Shown here in pieces: positions 1 through 7,875 of a stretch of 32,009 nt of DNA. Position 1 is the stretch's first letter; the number at the start of each line of letters is the position of its first letter. This DNA comes from an uncultured Bacteroides sp. (GTDB lineage: Bacteria > Bacteroidota > Bacteroidia > Bacteroidales > Bacteroidaceae), in the NCBI GenBank assembly GCA_947173895.1, contig CAMWGU010000033.1, positions 1 through 32,009 on the forward strand, given 5' to 3'. The position numbers and the translations under genes were made by a program. The notes beneath the pieces are model-generated. The model did not search any database, was not told the origin of the DNA, and was given only the letters and a program-made list of their open reading frames with translations.

Positions 1-54
1 CCAAGGACCCTCTGATTAACAGTCAGATGCTCTAACCGACTGAGCTAACGAAGA
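1..54 (-). tRNA. tRNA-Asn (GTT), partial, cut by the window start
   Basis: Read on the minus strand, the segment holds the 5' acceptor strand (TCTTCGT), T8-A9, the D arm (GCTC/GAGC) and an anticodon arm TCTGA-CTGTTAA-TCAGA. The anticodon GTT (complement of 18-20) decodes asparagine codons. The T arm and 3' acceptor strand lie outside the window. A promoter box sits about 24 bases upstream (78-108). Confidence 0.93.
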
Positions 55-77
55 AGGTTTTCCTCTCAAATGCGATG

Positions 78-108
78 CAAAGATAATAGGTTTTTCTGAA
101 ATATGCAA
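78..108 (-). promoter_or_regulatory. Bacteroidetes-type promoter for tRNA-Asn
   Basis: On the minus strand a TATCTTTG box (78-85) matches the Bacteroidetes -7 consensus TAnnTTTG. A TTGC element (105-108) stands 19 bases upstream, the usual spacing for the -33 element. It lies just before the tRNA-Asn 5' end. The assignment rests on consensus match and position. Confidence 0.7.
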
Positions 109-398
109 TATCTTTGCAGAAAAAAAGTAGAAAAACGAATAAAATAATTGATTTGGGCAGTGTTTGGACTGATATATTGGGCTGTTTGCAGGACGATTTA
201 CTATGGACTGGAGTGTATAAAGCACGATGAATTATATATTATATTAAGGTATATATTTAATTGTATATCGATAAGGAAGGTGCGAGATGGCATAGGTTGG
301 AGAGGGATCGGACGAAATAAAGTTAAATATAAAGGCTCTTGTGCAGGCTTGAATGGAATAATGTGTTAATTTGCAGTTTATAAAAAATACATAAAGCG
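109..398. other. AT-rich intergenic stretch between tRNA-Asn and the S41 protease gene
   Basis: No convincing gene is seen here. A short TTG-started open frame covers 148-369, but it has no start signals and no recognisable protein. A plus-strand TATCTTTG (109-116) fits the -7 box but lacks a TTTG element upstream, so it is only a weak promoter candidate for the protease gene. A near-match TTAATTTG (366-373) lies close to that gene. The run from about 230 to 265 is strongly AT-rich. Confidence 0.5.
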
Positions 399-2093
399 AT
401 GAAATGGAACAGTAAGAAAATGTGGGTAGTGATTTGCGTGGGTCTGGCGGGCAGCGCATTGTTCAGTTTTAATAAAGGAGATGACCGTAATTTCCAGATT
501 GCAAAGAATCTGGATGTCTTTAATGCGGTATTCAAGGAACTGGATATGTTTTATGTGGATACTATTGATCCGGAAAAGGTGATAAAATATGGCATCGATG
601 CAATGTTGGCGCAGACCGATCCTTACACGGAGTATTATCCCGAAGAAGATCATACACTGAAGGAAATGACGAGTGGAAAGTTTGGCGGAATTGGGTCGGT
701 GATACGTTATTATACTCCCCGTAAGCGGGTGGCTGTCATTGAACCTTCCGAGGGAAGTCCTGCCGCCGAAATTGGATTGAAGGCCGGAGATGTCATTATG
801 GAAATTAATGGGAAAGACATGGCGCAAGGGGATAGGACTCCCAATGGCCTGACTTCGTACGTTAGTGACAACCTGCGCGGCGAACCGGGAACCACCTGTG
901 TGCTGAAAGTGGAACGTCCTGTTTCCGATAGTACGTATATCCCGATGGAGTTTAAAATTGTGCGCTCTACTATTCGCACAAATCCGGTGCCGTATTATGG
1001 ATTGGCGGCCGACAAGGTGGGGTATATCGTAATCAGCACTTTCGCCATCGAGAATTGTTCGAAGGATATAAAGAAAGCATTGATCGAGCTGAAGCAGCGG
1101 GGAGCAGAAGCCATTGTTCTTGATTTGCGGGGAAATGGTGGCGGCTTGCTGAGCGAGGCGGTGAATGTGGTGAATTTTTTTGTGCCGAAAGGAAAAGAAA
1201 TTGTGGTGACGAAGGGTAAGATAAAACAAGCCGGAACAACTTATAAGACGATGAACGAACCGGTGGATACGGAGATTCCGCTGGCTGTGCTGGTGGATGG
1301 CTCTACAGCTTCGGCATCCGAAATCGTTTCCGGATCTTTGCAGGATCTTGACCGTGCAGTGATCGTGGGAAGCCGCACATACGGCAAAGGTTTGGTGCAG
1401 GTGCCTCGTGAATTGCCTTACAACAGCAGTATGAAAGTGACTACGGCTAAATATTATATTCCCAGCGGACGTTGTATCCAGGCTATTGATTATGCCAAAC
1501 GGAATGCGGACGGTTCGGTGGCCCGTACTCCCGACAGCCTGACTCATGTATTTTATACAGCAGCCGGGCGTGAAGTGCGCGACGGAGGGGGGGTTCGGCC
1601 TGATGTGGAAGTGAAGACCGAGAATTTCCCGAACATTCTGTTTTATCTCCTTAATGAGGATATGATATTCGATTATGTCACCCAATATTGCATCAAGCAT
1701 TCTCAGATAGGCGAAGTGCAAGATTTCACGGTGACGGATGCTGACTATGCCGACTTCAAGAAAATGCTGCATAAGCGTCATTTTACTTATGACCGCCAGA
1801 GTGAAAAGATGTTGAAGAACCTGAAGGAGATAGCAGAGTTCGAAGGTTATATGGATGGTGCGAAGGATGAGTTTGAGGCTCTGGAGAAAAAGTTGACTCA
1901 TAACTTGGATCATGAACTGGATCGCTTCTCGAAAGAGATAAAGGATGCTATTGCCCAAGAGGTGGTGAAACGTTATTATTTCCAACGTGGTGCGGTGTTG
2001 CAACGTCTGAAAGATGATCCCGATTTGAAAAAGGCTGTCGAGATATTGAATAATTGCTCGGAATACGGCAATATGCTTTCTGTGGTAAAATAG
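399..2093 (+). CDS. S41 family C-terminal processing peptidase (CtpA/Prc-like)
   Basis: A 564-residue serine protease of the carboxyl-terminal processing family, which cleaves near the C-termini of envelope proteins. Residues 9-24 form a hydrophobic N-terminal segment that suggests export or an inner-membrane anchor. A PDZ domain spans about 95-175 (GDVIMEING at 130-138). The S41 core follows at about 195-365, with the LRGNGGG strand at 243-249. The catalytic residues align as Ser305 in STASASE, Lys330 in TYGKG (25 residues on) and Gln334, the family triad spacing. About 150 further residues are charged and helical, with a coiled-coil look. No Shine-Dalgarno is present, as is normal here. The gene stands alone and ends at a bidirectional terminator. 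Its substrate cannot be told from sequence. Confidence 0.95.
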   Translation: MKWNSKKMWVVICVGLAGSALFSFNKGDDRNFQIAKNLDVFNAVFKELDMFYVDTIDPEKVIKYGIDAMLAQTDPYTEYYPEEDHTLKEMTSGKFGGIGSVIRYYTPRKRVAVIEPSEGSPAAEIGLKAGDVIMEINGKDMAQGDRTPNGLTSYVSDNLRGEPGTTCVLKVERPVSDSTYIPMEFKIVRSTIRTNPVPYYGLAADKVGYIVISTFAIENCSKDIKKALIELKQRGAEAIVLDLRGNGGGLLSEAVNVVNFFVPKGKEIVVTKGKIKQAGTTYKTMNEPVDTEIPLAVLVDGSTASASEIVSGSLQDLDRAVIVGSRTYGKGLVQVPRELPYNSSMKVTTAKYYIPSGRCIQAIDYAKRNADGSVARTPDSLTHVFYTAAGREVRDGGGVRPDVEVKTENFPNILFYLLNEDMIFDYVTQYCIKHSQIGEVQDFTVTDADYADFKKMLHKRHFTYDRQSEKMLKNLKEIAEFEGYMDGAKDEFEALEKKLTHNLDHELDRFSKEIKDAIAQEVVKRYYFQRGAVLQRLKDDPDLKKAVEILNNCSEYGNMLSVVK

Positions 2094-2136
2094 GTAGAGA
2101 GAAGCTTGCTCTTTTTGGGGGGAGTAAAAAAGAAAG

Positions 2137-2185
2137 GTTCTATCTTGGCTCTGTGTGTAGCAGGGCAGGATAGAACTTTTCTTTT
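2137..2185. terminator. Bidirectional intrinsic terminator
   Basis: The arms GTTCTATCTTG (2137-2147) and CAGGATAGAAC (2166-2176) form an 11-bp stem with one G-T pair. The stem is flanked by A-rich bases on the left and T-rich bases on the right, so it can end the plus-strand protease transcript and the minus-strand aminopeptidase/carbonic anhydrase transcript that converge here. Confidence 0.82.
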
Positions 2186-2201
2186 GTGATGAAGGTTGGA
2201 A

Positions 2202-2726
2202 TTATTCCTCCTGTTCCTTGAACCAGTTGGCATACATCAGGTAGCCGTTGGCTATTTTCTGGTTAAGTTCCTTGCTTTGCGCCTCGGGAATTTTTTTGAT
2301 GAACTTAGCCGGAACTCCTGCCCACAGGCTTCCCGGTTCGATAACGGTGTTGCTGAGGACTAGGGCGCCGGCTGCCACAATGGCTCCTTCGCCCACAATA
2401 GCATGGTCCAATATGGTGGATCCCATTCCAACTAGTGCGCCGTCTTTGATGGTTGCGCCGTGTATGGTTACATTGTGGCCCACAGAAACATCATTTCCTA
2501 TTTCTACCACTGATTTCTGATACAATGTATGCAGAACGGTGCCATCTTGGATATTCACGCGGTCACCTATGCGGATAGAGTTGACATCGCCGCGCAATAC
2601 GGCATTGAACCAAATGCTGCAATCTTTTCCGATGACTACATCACCGATGAGGGTGGCGTTGTCGGCCAAATAGCAATTTTCGCCTATTTGTGGAGTAAAT
2701 CCTCTTACTGATTTGATAAGTGCCAT
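2202..2726 (-). CDS. Gamma-carbonic-anhydrase-like hexapeptide-repeat protein (YrdA/PaaY type)
   Basis: A 174-residue left-handed beta-helix protein built of hexapeptide repeats, from about residue 11 to 140. Three histidines that match the metal ligands of gamma carbonic anhydrases are present: His66 (VLH), His84 (GHN) and His89 (IHG). A C-terminal helix (about 148-172) packs on the helix in the family. The family members bind zinc or iron as trimers, but carbonic anhydrase activity is weak or unproven in many YrdA/PaaY relatives. The gene starts 6 bases after the aminopeptidase stop on the same strand, so the two probably share a transcript. The likely activity is reversible CO2 hydration, held with moderate confidence. 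Confidence 0.92.
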   Translation of the reverse strand: MALIKSVRGFTPQIGENCYLADNATLIGDVVIGKDCSIWFNAVLRGDVNSIRIGDRVNIQDGTVLHTLYQKSVVEIGNDVSVGHNVTIHGATIKDGALVGMGSTILDHAIVGEGAIVAAGALVLSNTVIEPGSLWAGVPAKFIKKIPEAQSKELNQKIANGYLMYANWFKEQEE

Positions 2727-2732
2727 AGAGTG

Positions 2733-4514
2733 TTATTGTTTTAAAGGAGAAGTGGCTTTTCTTAACCATTCGCATTCTTCGGCATTCAATTTCGGGCTCA
2801 GACGTTGGTACACAGTTTCGTGATATTGGTTGAACCAGTTTATCTCTTCCTCGTTAAGCATGTCTGTCAGGATGGCTTCTTTGTCAATGGGACAGAGGGT
2901 CAGCGGCTCGAATTTATAATAAGTCCCGAATTCAGTTTCTTCTGCTGGAATTATCAGCATGGTATTTTCCGTGCGTATCCCATGGCGTCCGGCTTTGTAG
3001 ATGCCGGGTTCGTTGGTTACGGTCATGCCGGGGACAAGCATTGCAGGCATGTGATTCATGCGGATCTGGTGAGGCCCTTCATGTACATTCAGGAAGCAGC
3101 CTACTCCATGACCGGTTCCGTGTAGGTAATTGATTCCGGCTTTCCACATGGGAAGGCGGGCCAAAACATCCAATTGGGTGCCGCAAGTGCCATGTGGGAA
3201 TCGGGCCATAGAGAGCTGGATAAATCCTTTTAAAACCAATGTGTAGTCTGTCATCTCTTCTTCGGTCAGTGTCCCCATGACAAGGGTACGGGTAATGTCG
3301 GTAGTTCCGTCCAGATATTGTGCACCGCTGTCCAGCAACAGCATGCCTTCGGGTCGCAAAGGAATGTCGGTTTCGGGAGTTGCTTCATAATGTACGATGG
3401 CGCCATGAGCCTTATAGCCGGCAATGGTGTCAAAACTTATGCCTTTGAAATTTGCTTGTTCAGCCCGTAATTCATATAATTTCCGGTCGATGCTTAGCTC
3501 GGTTTCATTTCCGTTCACAGCGGCCGTTTTCAGCCAGTATAGGAATTTGACCATGGCCACTCCGTCTCGTTCCATGGCTTGTCGGAAGCCATTTATTTCT
3601 ATTTCGTTCTTTATTGCTTTCAGATGGAGTACGGGCGAAACAGCTGTCCGAACGGTGGCATGGTTGCAGGCTGCCTTGTAGACTGCCGCATTGATATTGG
3701 TTGATAACTGGATCGTTCCGGTAAATTCCTTCAGGTCTTTTTCTATCATTGTATACGGCCTGACTGATACGCCGTTTTCAGCCAGGTAATTTATTATTTC
3801 GTTTGATAGTTTGTCCTCTATTATATATAAGGTAGAAATATGGTTTGTGATAAGAAGGTAGCTCACAAATACCGGATTGCAATGTACGTCATTTCCCCGC
3901 AGGTTCAATGTCCATGCCACTTCATCCAGTGCAGAGATTAATATACCTGTACAGCCGTTTTGTCGGATGTATTCCCGTATCTGAGTGATTTTGTCCTTGC
4001 AACTGATGCCGGCATATTTTAAATCGTGAATGAATACTTTGTTGCTGGGTAGTGCTGGGCGGTCTGTCCATAACTTTTCGAACGGATCGGGTGCCATACA
4101 CAATAGGAGTCCTTTATTCTGTAGCTCTGTCTGTAATGCACACGTATCCTGATAGTTGTTCACCCATCCGTCTATACCCACTTTGTCTCCGGCAGTCAGA
4201 GTATCGGCCAGCCAGTCGACAATGGAAGGTGTTTCCGGCAGACGTTCTTTAAATAAACTGATTCCGGTGTGCTCCAGTTGCTCGGCCGCCTGGATGAAAT
4301 AGCGCGAATCCGTCCAAAGTCCAGCTGCTTCCAGTGTGATAACTATTGTGCCGGCCGATCCGCTGAATCCTGATATCCATTTGCGGGATTCCCAATGTTC
4401 GGGTACATATTCTCCTGAGTGAGGGTCCGTGCTTGGAATAATAAAGGCCGAAAGCTGGTGCTGGCGCATAAAAGTGCGCAGGCCGTTTATTCTGTTTGCA
4501 ATTTCAGATTTCAT
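2733..4514 (-). CDS. Aminopeptidase P family protein (Xaa-Pro aminopeptidase, M24B)
   Basis: A cytoplasmic dinuclear metallopeptidase that removes an N-terminal residue preceding proline. From the chosen ATG (4512-4514) it has 593 residues, the size of the large three-domain form also found in eukaryotes. Two creatinase-like N-terminal domains (about 1-300) precede the pita-bread catalytic domain (about 305-535) and a short C-terminal domain. The five metal ligands are in place: Asp395 (LLLDSG), Asp406 (TTDITRT), His469 (HGTGHGVG), Glu502 (NEPGIY) and Glu516 (TENTML). An in-frame TTG at 4548-4550 would add 12 residues, but it lies inside the promoter -7 box, so the ATG is the better start. 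It is probably cotranscribed with the gamma-carbonic-anhydrase-like gene. Confidence 0.95.
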   Translation of the reverse strand: MKSEIANRINGLRTFMRQHQLSAFIIPSTDPHSGEYVPEHWESRKWISGFSGSAGTIVITLEAAGLWTDSRYFIQAAEQLEHTGISLFKERLPETPSIVDWLADTLTAGDKVGIDGWVNNYQDTCALQTELQNKGLLLCMAPDPFEKLWTDRPALPSNKVFIHDLKYAGISCKDKITQIREYIRQNGCTGILISALDEVAWTLNLRGNDVHCNPVFVSYLLITNHISTLYIIEDKLSNEIINYLAENGVSVRPYTMIEKDLKEFTGTIQLSTNINAAVYKAACNHATVRTAVSPVLHLKAIKNEIEINGFRQAMERDGVAMVKFLYWLKTAAVNGNETELSIDRKLYELRAEQANFKGISFDTIAGYKAHGAIVHYEATPETDIPLRPEGMLLLDSGAQYLDGTTDITRTLVMGTLTEEEMTDYTLVLKGFIQLSMARFPHGTCGTQLDVLARLPMWKAGINYLHGTGHGVGCFLNVHEGPHQIRMNHMPAMLVPGMTVTNEPGIYKAGRHGIRTENTMLIIPAEETEFGTYYKFEPLTLCPIDKEAILTDMLNEEEINWFNQYHETVYQRLSPKLNAEECEWLRKATSPLKQ

Positions 4515-4547
4515 GTTAATTGGTTTATAAAGGTTTGTACTGGAAAG

Positions 4548-4555
4548 CAAAGATA
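4548..4555 (-). promoter_or_regulatory. -7 promoter box for the aminopeptidase operon
   Basis: The minus strand reads TATCTTTG here, a full match to TAnnTTTG. No clear TTTG lies at the -33 position, where the sequence is AT-rich. Transcription would begin roughly ten bases downstream, leaving a leader of about 25-30 bases before the ATG at 4514. Confidence 0.55.
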
Positions 4556-4594
4556 CGATTTCTAAATTATTTTAGATAAATAATTGCGGAAAGT

Positions 4595-4625
4595 TTTGTA
4601 AATAAAGAAACTATGTGTAATTTTG
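4595..4625 (+). promoter_or_regulatory. Promoter of the rpsU-recombinase-hpf unit
   Basis: TTTG (4595-4598) and TAATTTTG (4618-4625) are separated by 19 bases. Both boxes and the spacing fit the Bacteroidetes consensus exactly. The rpsU start lies about 55 bases downstream. It is divergent from the aminopeptidase promoter, with the two -7 boxes about 60 bases apart. Confidence 0.8.
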
Positions 4626-4681
4626 CGCCGCAATTTGACTGTTGAAAAAATTAATAACAATATATTTAATAATTAAAAACA

Positions 4682-4873
4682 ATGATTGTAGTACCAGTAA
4701 AAGAAGGCGAAAACATTGAAAAAGCGCTGAAGAAGTTTAAAAGAAAATTTGAGAAAACAGGTGTCGTAAAAGAGTTAAGAGCTAGACAGCAGTTTGATAA
4801 GCCGTCTGTATTGAACAGACTGAAAAGAGAACGTGCAATTTACGTGCAAAAACTTCAGCAGATAGAAGATTAA
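4682..4873 (+). CDS. rpsU: 30S ribosomal protein S21
   Basis: A 63-residue, very basic protein that matches bS21 over its whole length (IVVPVKEGENIEKALKKF at the start, then a lysine/arginine-rich helix). bS21 sits on the 30S platform near the 3' end of 16S rRNA. In Bacteroidetes ribosomes it helps hide the anti-Shine-Dalgarno sequence, as shown structurally in Flavobacterium johnsoniae. The leader before this ATG is AT-rich and has no Shine-Dalgarno. It is first in a unit with the recombinase and hpf; the 77-base gap to the recombinase has no terminator-like hairpin. Confidence 0.97.
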   Translation: MIVVPVKEGENIEKALKKFKRKFEKTGVVKELRARQQFDKPSVLNRLKRERAIYVQKLQQIED

Positions 4874-4921
4874 TTAATTTTTCGCACATTGCTTGAATAA
4901 TTGAATTCTTTTTCGTATATT

Positions 4922-4944
4922 CGTTGCCGAATAGATAAGCAACG
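4922..4944 (+). promoter_or_regulatory. Small hairpin just before the recombinase start
   Basis: CGTTGC (4922-4927) and GCAACG (4939-4944) form a 6-bp stem with an 11-base loop that ends 6 bases before the ATG. It could limit ribosome access. A TATATTCG near-match to the -7 box (4916-4923) overlaps it, so a weak internal promoter is also possible. Both readings are tentative. Confidence 0.35.
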
Positions 4945-4950
4945 TATCTT

Positions 4951-5832
4951 ATGACAATAGACTCTTTTTTGGATTATCTTCGGTTTGAAAGAAACTATTC
5001 TGAGAAAACGGTAGTTAGCTATGGAATAGATTTGGTTAAGTTTGAAGAATATTTCAAGGAGGTGGATGAGAATCTCGATTTTACGATGATAGATGTAGGT
5101 CTGGTTCGTAGTTGGGTGATGCATCTGATGGAGCGTGGATATACAGCTACTTCTGTGAATCGAAAATTGAGTTCGCTTCGTTCGTTCTATCGCTTTCTTC
5201 TGAAAAAGAAAGTGGTGACGGTGGATCCGATGCAAAAAGTAATCGGCCCTAAGAACAAAAAACCGTTGCCTGTGTTTGTAAAGGAGAAAGACATGGATCG
5301 ACTTTTGGATGATGTCTCTTTTGGAGGTGGATTTTCAGCATGTCGAGACAAGATGGTGATGGAGGTGCTCTATGCTACTGGCATGCGACGCTCCGAATTA
5401 ATAGGGCTGAATGATGTGGATGTGGATTTTTCGGCATCTCTGATGAAAGTGACAGGGAAGAGGAATAAGCAGCGATTGATTCCTTTTGGTGAGGAGCTGC
5501 GACAGGCGATGCTCGCTTATTTGAAAGTAAGAAACGAGGCGGTACCCGAAAGAGCGGAAGCGTTTTTTGTTCTAGAGAATGGAAGGCGAATGAATGCTTC
5601 AAGGGTTTATCAGTTGGTGAGACGGAACCTTTTGAAAGTGGTTACGCTGAAAAAAAGAAGTCCGCACGTGTTGAGACATACTTTTGCAACTTCTATGCTG
5701 AATCATGATGCAGAGTTGGGCGCGGTAAAGGAATTGCTGGGCCATAGTAGCTTGACGACGACGGAGATTTATGTGCATACTACTTTTGAGGAACTTAAAA
5801 AAGTTTATAAACAAGCTCATCCAAGAGCGTAA
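4951..5832 (+). CDS. Tyrosine recombinase/integrase (XerC/XerD-like)
   Basis: A 293-residue tyrosine recombinase, close in length to XerC and XerD (about 298). An N-terminal SAM-like core-binding domain (about 1-88) precedes the catalytic domain (about 107-290). The active-site residues are visible: Arg146 (ATGMRRSE), Lys170 (TGKRNK), His239 and Arg242 (HVLRH), His265 (LGHSS) and the nucleophile Tyr274 (EIYVHTT). Xer proteins resolve chromosome dimers at dif with FtsK. The housekeeping context, with no phage or transposon genes beside it, supports a Xer role over a mobile-element role, but which Xer paralogue it is cannot be decided from this window. It lies between rpsU and hpf, 15 bases before hpf. 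Confidence 0.9.
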   Translation: MTIDSFLDYLRFERNYSEKTVVSYGIDLVKFEEYFKEVDENLDFTMIDVGLVRSWVMHLMERGYTATSVNRKLSSLRSFYRFLLKKKVVTVDPMQKVIGPKNKKPLPVFVKEKDMDRLLDDVSFGGGFSACRDKMVMEVLYATGMRRSELIGLNDVDVDFSASLMKVTGKRNKQRLIPFGEELRQAMLAYLKVRNEAVPERAEAFFVLENGRRMNASRVYQLVRRNLLKVVTLKKRSPHVLRHTFATSMLNHDAELGAVKELLGHSSLTTTEIYVHTTFEELKKVYKQAHPRA

Positions 5833-5836
5833 AAAA

Positions 5837-5842
5837 AGGAGG
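5837..5842 (+). promoter_or_regulatory. Perfect Shine-Dalgarno AGGAGG before hpf
   Basis: AGGAGG ends 5 bases before the hpf ATG. Such sites are rare in this window (4 of 38 protein genes) and in Bacteroidetes generally, where the anti-Shine-Dalgarno is normally occluded. It fixes the start of hpf. Confidence 0.85.
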
Positions 5843-5847
5843 TTTAT

Positions 5848-6147
5848 ATGGATATTAGAATTCAAGCTATTCATTTCGATGCAACCGAAAGACTTCAGGA
5901 TTTTATTCAGAAGAAAGTTGCTAAGTTGGAAAAGTTTTGTGACGATATAAATAAAGTGGAGGTGTCATTAAAAGTAGTGAAGCCTGAAACTGCGATGAAC
6001 AAGGAGGTTGGTATAAAGGTATTGGCTCCTAATGGTGAATTCTTCGCAGAAAAGGTAAGTGATACATTTGAAGAGTCAGTTGATGTCTGTGTGGATGCAC
6101 TATCCAAACAATTGACCAAATATAAAGAAAAGCTGCGTGGAAAATAA
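5848..6147 (+). CDS. hpf: Ribosome hibernation promoting factor, short form (HPF/RaiA family)
   Basis: A 99-residue S30AE-domain protein that starts with IRIQAIHFDATERLQDFIQKK-type sequence and ends in a basic helix (KQLTKYKEKLRGK). It matches the short HPF/YfiA class in length; there is no C-terminal dimerisation domain as in long HPF. These proteins bind in the mRNA/tRNA channel of the 30S subunit and hold ribosomes inactive in slow growth. The gene is 15 bases after the recombinase and shares the rpsU promoter. Its perfect AGGAGG is unusual and may tie its translation to the state of the 30S 3' end. Confidence 0.93.
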   Translation: MDIRIQAIHFDATERLQDFIQKKVAKLEKFCDDINKVEVSLKVVKPETAMNKEVGIKVLAPNGEFFAEKVSDTFEESVDVCVDALSKQLTKYKEKLRGK

Positions 6148-6165
6148 AAAAAAGCGCGAAAAGTT

Positions 6166-6195
6166 TTTGAGATTTAAAATAAATGTCTAACTTTG
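6166..6195 (+). promoter_or_regulatory. Promoter of the tRNA-tuf operon
   Basis: TTTG (6166-6169) and TAACTTTG (6188-6195), spaced by 18 bases, match the Bacteroidetes consensus. It is the only full-consensus promoter I see before the tRNA cluster and tuf. Confidence 0.78.
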
Positions 6196-6228
6196 CAGCC
6201 GCTTAGCCTTCCGAGGTGGAACGGCTGC
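6195..6228 (+). promoter_or_regulatory. Leader stem-loop before the tRNA cluster
   Basis: GCAGCCG (6195-6201) and CGGCTGC (6222-6228) form a perfect 7-bp stem at or very near the transcript 5' end, 20 bases before the first tRNA. It may protect the 5' end or guide processing. No T-run follows, so it is not a terminator. Confidence 0.5.
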
Positions 6229-6248
6229 ACAAGCTTAGAAATTTAAAA

Positions 6249-6322
6249 GCCTCTTTAGCTCAGTTGGCCAGAGCACGTGATTTGTAATCTCGGGGTCGTT
6301 GGTTCGAATCCGACAAGAGGCT
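6249..6322 (+). tRNA. tRNA-Thr (TGT)
   Basis: A complete cloverleaf with acceptor GCCTCTT/AAGAGGC, discriminator T and no encoded CCA. The anticodon loop TTTGTAA gives anticodon TGT for threonine. The anticodon stem CGTGA/TCTCG has a central T-T mismatch. It is first of four tRNAs cotranscribed with tuf. Confidence 0.95.
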
Positions 6323-6354
6323 CAAGAAAAGAATTGTTCTTTGAAAAAAATGTT

Positions 6355-6437
6355 GGGCAAATACCAGAGTGGCCAAATGGGGCAGACTGTAAATCTGCTG
6401 TCTTTCGACTTCGGTGGTTCGAATCCATCTTTGCCCA
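6355..6437 (+). tRNA. tRNA-Tyr (GTA)
   Basis: A class II tRNA of 83 bases with a long variable arm. The acceptor is GGGCAAA/TTTGCCC with discriminator A. The anticodon arm GCAGA-CTGTAAA-TCTGC gives GTA for tyrosine. CCA is not encoded. Confidence 0.96.
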
Positions 6438-6470
6438 CACTCTTGGAGATTATAGGTAGTCTCTGGTAAT

Positions 6471-6543
6471 GCGGAAGTAGCTCAGTTGATAGAGCATTAG
6501 CCTTCCAAGCTGAGGGTCGCGGGTTTGAGCCCCGTCTTCCGCT
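6471..6543 (+). tRNA. tRNA-Gly (TCC)
   Basis: Acceptor GCGGAAG/CTTCCGC with discriminator T. The anticodon arm TTAGC-CTTCCAA-GCTGA gives TCC, decoding GGA/GGG glycine codons. It is third in the tRNA cluster. Confidence 0.96.
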
Positions 6544-6553
6544 CTCTTTTCTT

Positions 6554-6625
<72 letters not shown>

Positions 6626-6676
6626 CTTTAATAACGTAATTGCTGATTATTAATCAAATAAATAACAAGTAAAGCT

Positions 6677-7861
6677 ATGGCTAAAGAGAAATTTGAACGT
6701 TCGAAACCGCACGTTAACATTGGTACTATCGGTCACGTTGACCACGGTAAAACCACTTTGACTGCTGCTATCACTACTGTGTTGGCTAAAAAAGGTCTTT
6801 CAGAATTGCGTTCTTTCGATTCAATCGACAACGCTCCTGAAGAAAAAGAAAGAGGTATCACAATCAATACTTCTCACGTAGAATATCAAACTGCAAATCG
6901 TCACTATGCTCATGTTGACTGTCCGGGACACGCTGACTATGTAAAGAACATGGTTACTGGTGCTGCTCAGATGGATGGTGCAATTATTGTGTGTGCTGCT
7001 ACCGATGGTCCGATGCCTCAGACTCGTGAACACATTCTGTTGGCTCGTCAGGTAAACGTTCCTCGTCTGGTTGTATTCTTGAATAAATGCGATATGGTTG
7101 ATGATGAGGAAATGTTGGAGTTGGTAGAAATGGAAATGCGTGAATTGCTTTCATTCTATGACTTCGATGGCGATAATACTCCTATCATTCGTGGCTCTGC
7201 TTTGGGTGCATTGAACGGTGTAGCTGAATGGGAAGAAAAAGTAATGGAACTGATGGATGCAGTTGATACTTGGATTCCATTGCCTCCGCGTGATATCGAT
7301 AAACCTTTCTTGATGCCTGTTGAAGATGTGTTCTCTATTACTGGTCGTGGTACTGTTGCTACAGGTCGTATTGAAGCAGGTATTATCCATGTAGGTGACG
7401 AAGTTGAAATTCTTGGTTTGGGCGAAGATAAGAAATCAGTTGTTACTGGTGTTGAAATGTTCCGCAAATTGTTGGATCAGGGCGAAGCAGGTGATAACGT
7501 TGGTTTGTTGTTGCGTGGTATCGACAAGAACGAAATCAAACGTGGTATGATCTTGTGTAAGCCGGGACAGGTTAAAGCTCACTCTAAGTTTAAAGCTGAG
7601 GTTTATATCTTGAAGAAAGAAGAAGGTGGTCGTCACACTCCGTTCCACAACAAATATCGTCCTCAGTTCTATTTGCGTACTATGGACTGTACAGGTGAAA
7701 TCTCTCTTCCGGAAGGAACTGAAATGGTAATGCCTGGTGATAACGTAACTATTACAGTTGAGCTGATCTATCCGGTTGCATTGAATGTAGGTTTGCGTTT
7801 CGCTATTCGTGAAGGTGGACGTACAGTAGGTGCTGGTCAGATTACAGAACTTCTTGACTAA
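6677..7861 (+). CDS. tuf: Elongation factor Tu
   Basis: A 394-residue GTPase, the usual length for EF-Tu, which brings aminoacyl-tRNA to the ribosome. The G motifs are intact: GHVDHGKT (19-26), RGITI (59-63), DCPGH (81-85) and NKCD (136-139), followed by beta-barrel domains II and III. The switch residue His85 is present. It follows the Thr-Tyr-Gly-Thr tRNA genes, as tufB does in Escherichia coli. Codon use is strongly biased towards a few codons, as expected for a very highly expressed gene. It is the only tuf in this window; the str operon downstream lacks one. A hairpin follows 15 bases after the stop. Confidence 0.99.
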   Translation: MAKEKFERSKPHVNIGTIGHVDHGKTTLTAAITTVLAKKGLSELRSFDSIDNAPEEKERGITINTSHVEYQTANRHYAHVDCPGHADYVKNMVTGAAQMDGAIIVCAATDGPMPQTREHILLARQVNVPRLVVFLNKCDMVDDEEMLELVEMEMRELLSFYDFDGDNTPIIRGSALGALNGVAEWEEKVMELMDAVDTWIPLPPRDIDKPFLMPVEDVFSITGRGTVATGRIEAGIIHVGDEVEILGLGEDKKSVVTGVEMFRKLLDQGEAGDNVGLLLRGIDKNEIKRGMILCKPGQVKAHSKFKAEVYILKKEEGGRHTPFHNKYRPQFYLRTMDCTGEISLPEGTEMVMPGDNVTITVELIYPVALNVGLRFAIREGGRTVGAGQITELLD

Positions 7862-7875
7862 TAAAAAATAATATA

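Noticed and set aside
148..369. A 73-codon frame in the left intergenic region
   Set aside because: TTG start, no ribosome-binding or promoter context, AT-rich composition and no recognisable protein.
378..2003. A 541-codon open frame antisense to the S41 protease gene
   Set aside because: It mirrors a well-supported protease with intact catalytic residues. Its product is unlike any family I recognise, with many His, Ile, Phe and Arg residues typical of antisense shadows.
4515..4550. A 12-residue N-terminal extension of the aminopeptidase from TTG 4550
   Set aside because: The TTG is part of the predicted -7 promoter box, so it would not lie in the transcript.
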